Assembly: GCA_947629565.1 (NCBI GenBank)
Contig: CANREG010000001.1
Span: 22,659 to 86,658, forward strand
Reading direction: 5' to 3'
Origin: an uncultured Lachnospiraceae bacterium
GTDB lineage: Bacteria; Bacillota; Clostridia; Lachnospirales; Lachnospiraceae
Length of the DNA: 64,000 nucleotides
Shown: piece by piece, positions 16,968 to 25,570 of the stretch
Layout of the letters: each line of letters opens with the position of its first letter
Numbering within the stretch: the stretch's first letter is position 1
Made by a program: the position numbers and the translations under genes
Notes under the pieces: generated by a model
The model's input: only the letters and a program-made list of their open reading frames with translations
Databases searched by the model: none
What the model was told of the DNA's origin: nothing

Positions 16968-17729
16968 ATGCCATATTGGAAATTAGTATGGCGTGGTGGA
17001 ACAGTAGTTGAAGTTATGAAGTATCATTCTGCCAGGTATCCATGCATAGGGGAACGCAGAGGGAAAAGACAGAAGGAATCTACGTTGACGCAAATTAAGG
17101 TCAATATCAGGTTAGCTACCCGCAACCTGAGGTGGCTGATGAATGCAAACTTCTGTGACGACGATTACCTTGTGACGCTGGACTACAAAAAGGATATGCG
17201 TCCGGCATCCAGTCAGGCCATGCAGGGAGACATGAGCAGATGTTTGAGAAAGCTTCGTAAGGCATATAAGAAGGAGGGTGTACCGCTTAAGTATATCTAT
17301 GTCAAGGAGCGGGGGCCAAGAGGGGCAGCCCATATACATATGATGCTGTCCGAGTGCGGTACCCGGAACATAGCCCGCATCCTGAAGGAGTGCTGGGACA
17401 AGGGTGGAATCCACATAGACCCGCTGAATACAGATGGGCAATATGCCAAGGTGGCGGAATACTTTGAAAAATATGCAAATAAAACCATTGAGACGGACGG
17501 GGAACTGATAGGCAAGAGGTACTATCCCTCGCGGAACCTGATCCGGCCGGAACCGGTCAAGAAAATCATCAGGGGTGTAAATACATATTATGAGAATATC
17601 AGGGTACCGGAAGGGTACTACCTAGAAAAAGACTCTGTGATATCCGGTAAGACAATGGAAGGGTATGATTACTTTTCCTACACGCTACATAAGCTGGAAC
17701 AAATTAATACGGTAAGAAAGAGGGAATAA
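16968..17729 (+). CDS. HUH-type rolling-circle replication initiator (Rep)
   Basis: 253 residues with the three HUH motifs in order: motif I DYLVTLDYKKD, motif II HIHMMLSE (the His-hydrophobic-His metal site) and motif III YAKVAEYFEKYANK with candidate nicking tyrosines. HUH Reps nick one strand at an origin and stay joined to the 5' end through tyrosine. The start at 16968 is supported by AAAGGAG; the longer frame from 16917 has no ribosome site. It is the only replication initiator visible in this prophage; no DnaA-like, helicase or polymerase gene is seen. Confidence 0.75.
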   Translation: MPYWKLVWRGGTVVEVMKYHSARYPCIGERRGKRQKESTLTQIKVNIRLATRNLRWLMNANFCDDDYLVTLDYKKDMRPASSQAMQGDMSRCLRKLRKAYKKEGVPLKYIYVKERGPRGAAHIHMMLSECGTRNIARILKECWDKGGIHIDPLNTDGQYAKVAEYFEKYANKTIETDGELIGKRYYPSRNLIRPEPVKKIIRGVNTYYENIRVPEGYYLEKDSVISGKTMEGYDYFSYTLHKLEQINTVRKRE

Positions 17730-17733
17730 AACA

Positions 17734-18273
17734 GTGATAGCATATAAGGCTTTTAGTGAGGACCTATCCAGCAGGATGGGGAAAAAATTTGTATATGAAC
17801 CGGGGAAAAAATACAAGGAAGATGAGGCGAACAGGTATCAGAATGGATTTCACTGTTGTGAAAATCCACTGGACTGCTTTAATTACTACGGGATTCACCG
17901 GACAGACCGGTATTTTGAAGTAGAAATAGGCGGGGATATGGATGAGGTGGAGGGAGATTCGGCCATAGCAGCGACGGAAATAAGGCTGCTTAAGGAATTA
18001 ACGCTTAAAGAAATGGTAGAGGCAGGAATAGAGTATGAGATAAATCACCCGGAACTGTCTGGAACAGCACACATTAAGCAAGATACAGCTGAGGCAGAGG
18101 ATTATGGCATAGCCATAGCCAAAGGCGCCAACCCGAAGGTCAAGGGCGGCATGGATTCTGTCATCGCTATGATATGGGAACAGGAAGGAGTGATAACAGG
18201 CGTATGGATCGGACAGGTAGATGGCAAAGAGATAGAAGAAAACCAGTGGTACCAGTTAGAGGAGGTGCAGTAG
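17734..18273 (+). CDS. DUF7666-like phage protein
   Basis: 179 residues. The N-terminal half has a recognisable pattern: YKAF at the start, then GFHCCENPLDCFNYYG and YFEVEIGGDMDE, shared by a widespread phage family of unknown role. The C-terminal part holds a short glycine/lysine loop (AKGANPKVKGGMDSVIAMIW). GTG start with AGAGGG ahead, 4 bases after rep. Confidence 0.6.
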   Translation: MIAYKAFSEDLSSRMGKKFVYEPGKKYKEDEANRYQNGFHCCENPLDCFNYYGIHRTDRYFEVEIGGDMDEVEGDSAIAATEIRLLKELTLKEMVEAGIEYEINHPELSGTAHIKQDTAEAEDYGIAIAKGANPKVKGGMDSVIAMIWEQEGVITGVWIGQVDGKEIEENQWYQLEEVQ

Positions 18274-18274
18274 A

Positions 18275-20347
18275 GTGAATAAAAAACTGATTGAAAGCAC
18301 GAAACCGCCAGAGGCAGCGGGAATGGGAAAGCAAATGACAGTCCAGGTGATAGAAGATGTGTTAGTCCTTAACCTGTACCAGGACAAGCAGCTGCAATAC
18401 AGGTATGCAATTAACAAGGAAGGGACACAGTATGCATCATTAAGAGACCATAAATGGGGAAGAAAAGCATTACAAACCATAGCGTCTGGCAGTGCGTATT
18501 ACTGTACAATATCGGATGTTGAAGAATATAAGATACAGAATGTATCCCAAAAGAAGTTGCTACTGGACTTTTGCAGTAGTAAGACAGTGTTCCAAGCATA
18601 CAGACTGATAGAACACTATGAATATCAGGTTCGGAGTGAAAAACGGGAAAGGGAAACGGAGCGTAAAGGGGAGAGAATAAATAAGATAATAGATTCGCTG
18701 CAATATGTTCCGGAAGGAATTGAAAGCTGGGCAGTAATGGAGGTGTTTACAGAACGGTATATGTTTTTCAATAGGGAAAAGAACGTGTATCAATGTACGG
18801 CCTGTGGGAAAACGCATCATTTCAAAAGAAAAATCAGACATAACGAGATTGTTAGATGTACCCGGACAGATACAGATGTGATGGTCAAAAAGAGAAAGGG
18901 TACATTATACCAAAGCCGGAGTGAGCAGGTTGCGATTATCAATAAGATACCCGGCAAAGACATGATGGCAACCCAGCTATGGGAGATAAGATGTACGTGG
19001 AAAGAATGCCGCCAGACTGTGGAATGTGCCCTTGAACCTAATATCGTAATGATTAAAGAACCGGACAAAGTAACAAAGACGTATTTTTTACAAAGCAATC
19101 ATTTTGGATTCGGCGCATACTATTGGGACACAAATGCATATCCGAAGCAGCAGTTTATATATAAGCATCTGTATGCTCCGAATATAGTGCAGGAGGTAAG
19201 GGGTACTCCGTTTGAGCCAGTAGGATATATATTGCAAGAACTCCATAAAAAACAGTGGGATTTAAACTATAGTATAGTTATAGACCGATATAAGAGCATT
19301 GGGAAACTAGAATACCTGATCAAGGCAGGACTAAAATCCATCACAAAAGATGTAATAAGCATGATGAATTATTATGACAGACCGTTTGGAGAATATGTGA
19401 TGCACACACATAAATATGTTATGTCAGCAAATACGATAGACAGGTTTTTGGATATATCCATGCAGAGGGTCGCCCGGCTGAAAAAATATTCAGGAGGTCC
19501 AATATTCCTGGAGTGGTTACAGTGGGAAGAAAAGAACGGGAAAAAGGTCAAAGACGGTGTGATTGCATTTTTTCAGGATAACGGAATAAAGACTGATGAT
19601 TATGATTTTATCGCAGACAGAATGTCGCCGGAACAATTTGCAAATTATCTAAAAAAACAGAGCAGCATGACCAATGGCGAGAAGTCGCCATTGGGAATAT
19701 TAAATGACTGGGAAGATTATTTGGAGATGTCAGAGGAGCTGGAATATGATGTGAATGATGAAATTGTGTATAAGCCAAGGGACTTGGAACTGCGGCACAA
19801 TCAGAGGGTTATGCAGCTGATCGAAAAGAAAGATGAGATAGAGGTAAAGAAGATAAAAGAAAAGTTTCCGGATGCCGAGCCGTTCTTGAAGCAGTGTAAG
19901 TCAAAATACGAATACAGCAGCGGGATATATCGTGTAATCGTTCCAGATACCATTATGGAAATCAGGAAAGACGGGAATTATTTAAAGCATTGTGTAGCTT
20001 CATCGGAACGCTATTACGACAGGATTAACCGCCATGAAAGCTTTATTGCCTTTGTCAGAAAGACAGAGGAGCCTGACACGCCGTTCTACACGCTGGAGAT
20101 TGAGCCGGGAGGCAACATCCGACAGCAGAGGACATTTTATAACAGACAAACCGGTTTAGAAGAAATAAAGGGATTCTTAAAGGAATACCAAAGGCATTTG
20201 AAACGACACCTAACCAAGGAAGACAGACAGATGGCCCAGACGAGTACAAGGCTGCATCTGTCAAATCTGAAGATGTTAAAGGCCAGCAAGGTAGACCGGG
20301 ATAATGAACTAGCAGAAATATTAGAAACTGACTACATGGCAGTATAG
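18275..20347 (+). CDS. PcfJ-like protein
   Basis: 690 residues. The C-terminal region matches the PcfJ pattern from conjugative elements and phages: MEIRKDGNYLKHCVASSERYY, then FIAFVRKTEEPDTPFYTLEI and IRQQRTFYNR (about 565-630). A CxxC...C zinc-like site (CTACGKTHHFKRKIRHNEIVRC) lies near residue 175. PcfJ is encoded in the pCF10 transfer region; its biochemical function is not settled. GTG start one base after the previous gene. It is one of the largest early genes and is followed closely by the candidate anti-CRISPR. Confidence 0.7.
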   Translation: MNKKLIESTKPPEAAGMGKQMTVQVIEDVLVLNLYQDKQLQYRYAINKEGTQYASLRDHKWGRKALQTIASGSAYYCTISDVEEYKIQNVSQKKLLLDFCSSKTVFQAYRLIEHYEYQVRSEKRERETERKGERINKIIDSLQYVPEGIESWAVMEVFTERYMFFNREKNVYQCTACGKTHHFKRKIRHNEIVRCTRTDTDVMVKKRKGTLYQSRSEQVAIINKIPGKDMMATQLWEIRCTWKECRQTVECALEPNIVMIKEPDKVTKTYFLQSNHFGFGAYYWDTNAYPKQQFIYKHLYAPNIVQEVRGTPFEPVGYILQELHKKQWDLNYSIVIDRYKSIGKLEYLIKAGLKSITKDVISMMNYYDRPFGEYVMHTHKYVMSANTIDRFLDISMQRVARLKKYSGGPIFLEWLQWEEKNGKKVKDGVIAFFQDNGIKTDDYDFIADRMSPEQFANYLKKQSSMTNGEKSPLGILNDWEDYLEMSEELEYDVNDEIVYKPRDLELRHNQRVMQLIEKKDEIEVKKIKEKFPDAEPFLKQCKSKYEYSSGIYRVIVPDTIMEIRKDGNYLKHCVASSERYYDRINRHESFIAFVRKTEEPDTPFYTLEIEPGGNIRQQRTFYNRQTGLEEIKGFLKEYQRHLKRHLTKEDRQMAQTSTRLHLSNLKMLKASKVDRDNELAEILETDYMAV

Positions 20348-20361
20348 AAGGAGGAATTGTT

Positions 20362-20898
20362 ATGAAGTATAAGTATGGTGAGATGGACAGCGCAGAGGAA
20401 ATCAACAAGAAAGCTGCCGAGCTTAAGGCAGCGGGAGACAGAGAGGGAGTCGGTATTCTGGCAAAGGAAAACGGAATTGACAAGGATATGGCAGACGCCT
20501 TCTGGGATGGATATGTGGATTTGATTTGTGACATTCAGACAGCCGCAGCGGGAAAGCTGGATGTGGAAATTGCAGAATACAGCAAGATGTATGTGGCTAA
20601 CGCCATGGAGGTAGCGGAAGCATTGAAAAGCCTTACCATGCAGGAGAAGGTGGTATATTCCATACATAAGGCTGGCGTGGATATGGATATTGACTGTACA
20701 GGGGAAGAGCTGGCGGCGGCCATCCGGCAGAAAAGGAAAAGCCTAAATGACATATGCGCAAAGGTATTTAAGAAAGCTGGGGAGATTCATGCATCCGGGA
20801 CACCGGCATCCGCTATGGTCGTGCCTATGGTTATATATGAGTATATAACAGCAGAAAAGGAGATAAAGAAGAAAGGAGATAAGAAGAATGGAAAATAA
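20362..20898 (+). CDS. AcrIIA9-like protein (candidate Cas9 inhibitor)
   Basis: 178 residues. The start (KYGEMDSAEEINKKAAELKAAGDREG), the central GKLDVE and the C-terminal IRQKRKSLNDICAKVFKKAGE resemble the AcrIIA9 family found in gut Firmicutes phages, which block type II-A Cas9. The similarity is judged by eye from the motif order and is not certain. Helix-rich, acidic to neutral, no membrane segment. It lies in the early operon behind a strong AGGAGG, as expected for a gene needed soon after entry. Confidence 0.5.
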   Translation: MKYKYGEMDSAEEINKKAAELKAAGDREGVGILAKENGIDKDMADAFWDGYVDLICDIQTAAAGKLDVEIAEYSKMYVANAMEVAEALKSLTMQEKVVYSIHKAGVDMDIDCTGEELAAAIRQKRKSLNDICAKVFKKAGEIHASGTPASAMVVPMVIYEYITAEKEIKKKGDKKNGK

Positions 20899-22345
20899 TC
20901 TTTTAGATTTGGGATATGGAGAAATCAAAACGGAAATCAGGAACAACATTAGCAATATGGTGTTAAGCTTTATCGATGTCGGATACTGGCTAAAACAGAT
21001 TAGAGATAAAGAGCTTTTCAAAGAAGACGGATACAAAAATGTATATGATATGGCGCAGGTAGAATTTAACATGTCGAGGACAGTGGTATCCCGGTTTATG
21101 AGCATCAATGACAAGTATTCCGTTGGTGGGAACAGCCGGGAGCTCTTGGAACAGTTTCAAGGATTTGGAAAATCGGCATTAACTGAAATGCTATCCCTGC
21201 CGGTTGAAGATTATGAATTATTGACGCCGGATACAAAGGTGGAAGATATCCGGGAACTGAAGGAAGCAGAACGGAAGGTTCAGGAAGAGCAGGACAGCCA
21301 GGTAGAAGGGCAGATGAATATACTGAATGATATGCCGGACATTGTTCCGGAGGCTGACAAGCCTGCAAAGAAGGAGGCAGATATATCAGAAGCCATAAGG
21401 GAACTGTTCCGGCCAAGGGAAATGAAGGAATATCTGGATAAGCTGGTCAACATGGATCCGGAATCCAATGCTATGGATTGGTGGGTGGCAGACTTCAATT
21501 CGTCCGGAAACCGGACATTTAAGCATATTCCGTTCTTTTTGTTCTTTTATGGCAGGGAAGAGGGCCTGAAGATTAAGAATATATTTCAAAACACAATAGA
21601 AAAAAAGACGTATCAAGACTTTTATTACATGGTCCGGGCAGCTTATCCGCAGGAGACGGTAAGGGGGACAGATGTATGGATGCAGGCATACGGGGAAGAA
21701 TGGAAAAAACAGCAGGAGCAGGAAGCGGCAGAGCAGGAAAAAGCAGCCGCCAGAGAAGAAAAGCCAAAAAAGAAGGAAAAAAGTTCCAAAAAGGTTGATT
21801 CCATTCAATCTCCCGCAGTTTTGGAGAAAGAAAAAAAAGCGCCGGAAACCGCAGAAAACTGTGAGAATCAGGTGGAAACTTTGTCGAATGAGGCAGAAAA
21901 AGCAGATGCAGAGCCACAAAAAACAGAGGAAGAAAAGCCGGAAAGTGTTGATTTCATTCAATCTGACGACAATTCGGAGGACCAAGAAAAAGGTTTGTGC
22001 GATATCGCACAAGCCGGGTATAACATCTGGCTGCCTGTGGCGCCGGGAGGATATTTATATTTGGTCACAACCAGGGCGGTTGATATTGATACATTGGAAT
22101 ATGTGGTGGAAGAAATCAAGGTATACATATACGAAATCAGAGCAAACAGAATACAACTAAGGTATTTTAGACCAAACGCCAAAGATAGTGAGGCAACGTT
22201 GTATTGCCGGGAACCGGCTGAATTGTATGAAGAATTAAAGGAAAACGATATATATATGAACAAAGAAGAGGCCGAGAAAGTGTGCACACACAGAAATGAA
22301 ACAGTACTGCTCAAAACAGAATATGAAGATGATGAGGAGATTTAA
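20888..22345 (+). CDS. Large early phage protein with N-terminal DNA-binding-like domain
   Basis: 485 residues, overlapping the previous gene by 11 bases. The N-terminal ~130 residues (FIDVGYWLKQIRDKELF...VYDMAQVEFNMSRTVVSRFMSIN) resemble DUF3102/ParB-type helix-turn-helix segments. A long Lys/Glu-rich low-complexity linker with two IQS-containing motifs (VDSIQSP, VDFIQSD) follows at about 275-370. A compact C-terminal domain (about 380-470) ends the protein. It could take part in replication or partition; this is inference. The palindrome at 21997 is inside this gene. Confidence 0.6.
   Translation: MENNLLDLGYGEIKTEIRNNISNMVLSFIDVGYWLKQIRDKELFKEDGYKNVYDMAQVEFNMSRTVVSRFMSINDKYSVGGNSRELLEQFQGFGKSALTEMLSLPVEDYELLTPDTKVEDIRELKEAERKVQEEQDSQVEGQMNILNDMPDIVPEADKPAKKEADISEAIRELFRPREMKEYLDKLVNMDPESNAMDWWVADFNSSGNRTFKHIPFFLFFYGREEGLKIKNIFQNTIEKKTYQDFYYMVRAAYPQETVRGTDVWMQAYGEEWKKQQEQEAAEQEKAAAREEKPKKKEKSSKKVDSIQSPAVLEKEKKAPETAENCENQVETLSNEAEKADAEPQKTEEEKPESVDFIQSDDNSEDQEKGLCDIAQAGYNIWLPVAPGGYLYLVTTRAVDIDTLEYVVEEIKVYIYEIRANRIQLRYFRPNAKDSEATLYCREPAELYEELKENDIYMNKEEAEKVCTHRNETVLLKTEYEDDEEI
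21997..22010. repeat. Palindrome GTGCGATATCGCAC, copy 2
   Basis: An exact copy within the 485-residue early gene, read as CDIA. Extended by one pair on each side to an 18-bp perfect palindrome TTGTGCGATATCGCACAA. Confidence 0.6.
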
Positions 22346-22346
22346 G

Positions 22347-23159
22347 ATGGGAAAAGCAGTGTGCAAATACCCCGGTGCTAAGTGGAGTATAGCGGATTGG
22401 ATTATAAGTTTTTTTCCGGCACATCACAGCTATTTGGAGCCATTTTTTGGGAGTGGCGCGGTACTTTTTAATAAACCGCGCTCACATATTGAGACGATCA
22501 ATGACCTGGATGGAAATGTAGTTAATTTATTTGAATGTATCCGTTCCGATCCGGAAAGACTGGCCAGAGCAATTTATATGACACCATACGCCAGAGAAGT
22601 CTATGATCGGGCATTTAAAGAAGTGCCGGAGGATAAATTTGAAAGAGCGCTAAATTTTTACATCAGGTTAAACATGGGGCACGGCTTCAGAACCACTGGT
22701 GAGAAGGTTGGTTGGAAAAATGATGTGCAGGGAAGGGAACGATCTTACGCAGCGCAAGATTGGTGCAATCTTCCGGAAAAAATTATGCAGACGGCAGAAC
22801 GTCTGAGGGGAGTGCAGATAGAAAATAGGCCGGCTGTGGAAATTATTCAAAAATTCAATTATGAGAATGTGTTGATATACTGCGATCCTCCATATATGCT
22901 GGAAACCCGGAACAGGAAACAGTATAAATGCGAGATGGATGAGACAGATCATGAAGAGCTATTGGAATTGCTGCTGAACCACAAAGGACCTGTGATTATC
23001 AGCGGATATGAGACAGAACTTTATAACAATATGCTGGCCGGATGGAATAAAAAAGAGACAACAACATATTCCCAGGTGTGTTCTAAAAAGAAGGAAGTCC
23101 TTTGGATGAATTACGAACCACCGGAGAAACAGCTGACATTTGAAGATTTATGGGGGTGA
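22347..23159 (+). CDS. D12-class DNA adenine-N6 methyltransferase (Dam-like)
   Basis: 270 residues. Motif X KYPGAK at the start, motif I LEPFFGSGAV (about 28-37) and catalytic motif IV CDPPYM are all intact, giving the alpha-class (Dam/DpnM) order. It transfers methyl to adenine N6. No endonuclease gene lies beside it, so it is an orphan that may protect phage DNA or time replication/packaging. The start at 22347 has GAGGAG ahead, two bases after the previous stop. Confidence 0.88.
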   Translation: MGKAVCKYPGAKWSIADWIISFFPAHHSYLEPFFGSGAVLFNKPRSHIETINDLDGNVVNLFECIRSDPERLARAIYMTPYAREVYDRAFKEVPEDKFERALNFYIRLNMGHGFRTTGEKVGWKNDVQGRERSYAAQDWCNLPEKIMQTAERLRGVQIENRPAVEIIQKFNYENVLIYCDPPYMLETRNRKQYKCEMDETDHEELLELLLNHKGPVIISGYETELYNNMLAGWNKKETTTYSQVCSKKKEVLWMNYEPPEKQLTFEDLWG

Positions 23160-23162
23160 GAT

Positions 23163-23357
23163 ATGAAAGCATTATATACAATCTTAGGATATATCATCTG
23201 GAATCAGGTAATGGAGGTTGTGAAAAAAATCCAAAACTTGCGAGATGAAGAATTTAACAGATTGGTACAGAGTGTAGGACCAGAGGAAAAGCGTATGGCT
23301 ATGAAAATTAGAGATTTAAAGGAGAATGGGCATGGATATTCAAGAAAAAATTATTGA
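23163..23357 (+). CDS. Hypothetical small phage protein
   Basis: 64 residues. The first 18 are hydrophobic (ALYTILGYIIWNQVM), the rest charged and helical. It starts 4 bases after the methylase and overlaps the next gene. Ribosome site GGGGGTGAGAT overlaps the methylase end. Unknown. Confidence 0.55.
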   Translation: MKALYTILGYIIWNQVMEVVKKIQNLRDEEFNRLVQSVGPEEKRMAMKIRDLKENGHGYSRKNY

Positions 23358-23589
23358 AGATGTATTAAAAGATAGAAAGTGGCAGGTTGAAAAGCGGGGA
23401 GAACAAAACCATAACGCTTATGTTTGGGCAACAATAATTGGAACGGAATATGGAGAAATGTGCAAAGCATTAAACGATAACTCAACACCAAAAAGTGAAC
23501 AATATATTTATTGGAGAGTTATACACATTATGGCAATCTGCATGGCAATGCTGGAGTGTATAGAAAAGAATCGGAGGAAAGGGAAATGA
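23332..23589 (+). CDS. Hypothetical phage protein
   Basis: 85 residues; ATG at 23332 behind AAAGGAG. It contains WATIIGTEYGEMCKAL and YIYWRVIHIMAICMAMLECIE. The pattern E..E..KA...and R..HIMAI.MA.LE suggests an all-alpha MazG-like or nucleotide-pyrophosphatase-like bundle, but catalytic acidic residues are too few to claim activity. Confidence 0.55.
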   Translation: MDIQEKIIEDVLKDRKWQVEKRGEQNHNAYVWATIIGTEYGEMCKALNDNSTPKSEQYIYWRVIHIMAICMAMLECIEKNRRKGK

Positions 23590-23813
23590 GCATAAAAAAT
23601 AAGGAACTAATCAAACTAGCACAGAAAATCAAAAATGAGATAAGCTGCGTAAACTGTAAGTATTGCAATCAGAGGGCTTATTACGGCGGAAAGTGGTACT
23701 GTTCTCATCCGGATAGCAAAATTGGAAAAGCAGCTGAAATTGAAAAATGTTTTGTGAGAAAAGATTCAGTAGGAGGTTTAATTTATGGTAATAGAGGATT
23801 TAACAAAGAGTGA
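23586..23813 (+). CDS. Small cysteine-rich phage protein
   Basis: 75 residues; its ATG overlaps the previous TGA (ATGA). The pattern CVNCKYCNQR...KWYCSHPDSK...IEKC fits a zinc ribbon. Function unknown. Confidence 0.6.
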   Translation: MSIKNKELIKLAQKIKNEISCVNCKYCNQRAYYGGKWYCSHPDSKIGKAAEIEKCFVRKDSVGGLIYGNRGFNKE

Positions 23814-24108
23814 AGAACTGGTAATGAAAGCAATCTGGGATTGCAAAAAGGAACCGGTATTGTCAGATGTGGTTGACCGAGTGAACGGATCTTACGGTAA
23901 GGACTGGCGGCCACAGACGGTGTCTACTTTCCTGGCGAAGCTGGTGCGGAAGAATTATCTTAAGATGCAGCGGGACGGAAAAATTTATACATATAAGGTG
24001 CTGATTTCGGAAAAAGAGTATAGAGAAAAGCTATGTAAACATCTGGTAAGTTTTTGGTATGGGGATAATCTTAATGGTTTAATTAAAGAGCTAAATGGGG
24101 GGAATTGA
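23785..24108 (+). CDS. BlaI/MecI/CopY-family transcriptional regulator
   Basis: 107 residues with the winged-helix pattern LTKSEELVMKAIW...VLSDVVDRV...PQTVSTFLAKLVRKNYLK...KIYTYKVLIS. Chromosomal relatives repress beta-lactamase or copper genes and are released by a BlaR-type protease. No such partner is present, so here it is probably a phage regulator. It overlaps the zinc-ribbon gene by 29 bases and has AGGAGG ahead. Confidence 0.85.
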   Translation: MVIEDLTKSEELVMKAIWDCKKEPVLSDVVDRVNGSYGKDWRPQTVSTFLAKLVRKNYLKMQRDGKIYTYKVLISEKEYREKLCKHLVSFWYGDNLNGLIKELNGGN

Positions 24109-24115
24109 AGGAAGA

Positions 24116-24436
24116 ATGATGCGTGATATTGATAAAATGATTGAACGGCTTCTGGATATGGAGCTTGTCGGAAAAGATAATGAGGTTATCTTTACAGATG
24201 CGGCCAAAATGCTTATTCATAAAATATCGAAGGAATGCTCGAAGCTTATCATCGTCCTGAATAACGAGGATCGAATGGAAGAATACGGAAAAGGTCTGTC
24301 TGCAGAGGATGTATATGTGGATATGCTGAATAAAATCGTAGAAGCTCCAACAAAAATGCATATGAGAATGTCAGCCATAATGTTAATTCCGGTTATTGAT
24401 AAAAAACTAAGAGAGGAGGAAAAAACTATTGAGTGA
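24116..24436 (+). CDS. Hypothetical phage protein
   Basis: 106 residues, helical, with RMIERLL-like start (MMRDIDKMIERLLDMEL) and a hydrophobic late helix (MRMSAIMLIPVIDKKL). The exact start is unclear among ATGs at 24095, 24116 and 24119; AAGGAAG lies just ahead of the latter two. Its end overlaps the MmcB-like gene by 8 bases. Confidence 0.5.
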   Translation: MMRDIDKMIERLLDMELVGKDNEVIFTDAAKMLIHKISKECSKLIIVLNNEDRMEEYGKGLSAEDVYVDMLNKIVEAPTKMHMRMSAIMLIPVIDKKLREEEKTIE

Positions 24437-25214
24437 TAGAAAAGTAACATCAACAGAAATTAAGTTGGCCCTGGCAAAATATCATCCTAAAGATTTTTTT
24501 GTCACGGAGTGCAAAACGGATTCTACATATTTTGCGGGACCACAGGGATTATTGATATTTGACGGATTGGCAGTTACCAGAAGCTACACAAGCCCATGCG
24601 TAACTGGCTATGAGATAAAAGTCAGCAGGAGTGATTTTCAGAGGGACAATAAGTACCACCTGTATCTACAATATTGCAATGAGTTCTATTTTGTAGTACC
24701 CGCCGGACTGCTCAAAAAAGAGGAAATTCCGGACGATATGGGACTAATTTACTATTATCCGGAAACAGGAAAGCTGCTGAAAAAGAAGAAAGCTCTATAT
24801 CGGCAGATCGAGGAACCGGTTGGGGTATATAAGTATATTATTTTCAGTAGATTAGATCCGGAGAGGACACCATTTTATGAGAGCAAGGCCGAGTATGCGG
24901 CGGCATACTTGCAAGACGCAGCAGACAAGGAAGCTATAGGCAGACGCTTAGGAAGCAAAATGGCGCGAGAACTTTCAGATGCCTATTGTCGCTTGGATGT
25001 GTTGAAAAATACAGAGGACAAACTAAAGTTGTTGGATAGCCTATTGAAAGTCATGGAAGATAATGGGATAAACTGCTGGAGTTATGAAAAATATGCTGAC
25101 AAACTGAATGCAGCTTTACAAAACAAGATGGATCCAGATAGTTTAAAATATCTGAAACAGAATTTGAATGGAGCACTGAACATTGTTACTCGCATGGAGA
25201 ATGGATTGATTTAA
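24429..25214 (+). CDS. MmcB-like PD-(D/E)XK nuclease-fold protein
   Basis: 261 residues. The N-terminal ~150 residues match the MmcB DNA-repair/restriction-like family: a Asp (FDGLAVTRS) followed by GYEIKVSRSDFQRDNKYHLYLQYCNEFYFVVP, where E-x-K plus the downstream Asp/Lys form the nuclease-type active site. TTG start with GAGGAGG ahead. The helical C-terminal part is extra. Likely acts on DNA in replication or repair; substrate unknown. Confidence 0.7.
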   Translation: MSDRKVTSTEIKLALAKYHPKDFFVTECKTDSTYFAGPQGLLIFDGLAVTRSYTSPCVTGYEIKVSRSDFQRDNKYHLYLQYCNEFYFVVPAGLLKKEEIPDDMGLIYYYPETGKLLKKKKALYRQIEEPVGVYKYIIFSRLDPERTPFYESKAEYAAAYLQDAADKEAIGRRLGSKMARELSDAYCRLDVLKNTEDKLKLLDSLLKVMEDNGINCWSYEKYADKLNAALQNKMDPDSLKYLKQNLNGALNIVTRMENGLI

Positions 25215-25227
25215 AGGAGCTTCGGAA

Positions 25228-25569
25228 ATGGCAAAAAGAAGTAAAAGAACGAAGGCAACGGAATTTCCACAAAGGACAAAAGAAATCATCAGGCAGCGGG
25301 ACGGGTACCAGTGTCTGTTCTGCAGGCTTGGAAAGTATGGAAAAAGCGATTGCAGCTGGATATTGGATATCATGCATTACATAAACCGGAGTGCAGGCGG
25401 ATTGGGAATCGAACAGAACGGGGTGCTTGGATGCAGATATCATCATGATTTACTGGATAATGGAAACAGGGGATATCGCCAGGAAATGCTTGCGGATATG
25501 AAAAGGTATTTAGAAGGGATTTATCCTCATTGGAACGAAAAAGACTTGTATTACAGAAAGGAGAACTAA
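25228..25569 (+). CDS. HNH endonuclease
   Basis: 113 residues. REIIRQRDGYQCLFCRL carries the zinc-type CxxC, and DIMHYINRSAGGLG...NGVLGCRYHHDLLDNG carries the His-Asn-His core. HNH proteins in tailed phages often assist terminase at packaging, though this gene lies in the early region, away from the terminase genes. It may instead be a homing-type nuclease. Confidence 0.8.
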   Translation: MAKRSKRTKATEFPQRTKEIIRQRDGYQCLFCRLGKYGKSDCSWILDIMHYINRSAGGLGIEQNGVLGCRYHHDLLDNGNRGYRQEMLADMKRYLEGIYPHWNEKDLYYRKEN

Positions 25570-25570
25570 G

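Noticed and set aside
21386..22012. 208-codon minus-strand frame opposite the Lys/Glu-rich linker
   Set aside because: Phe/Leu-rich antisense of a low-complexity region without a ribosome site.
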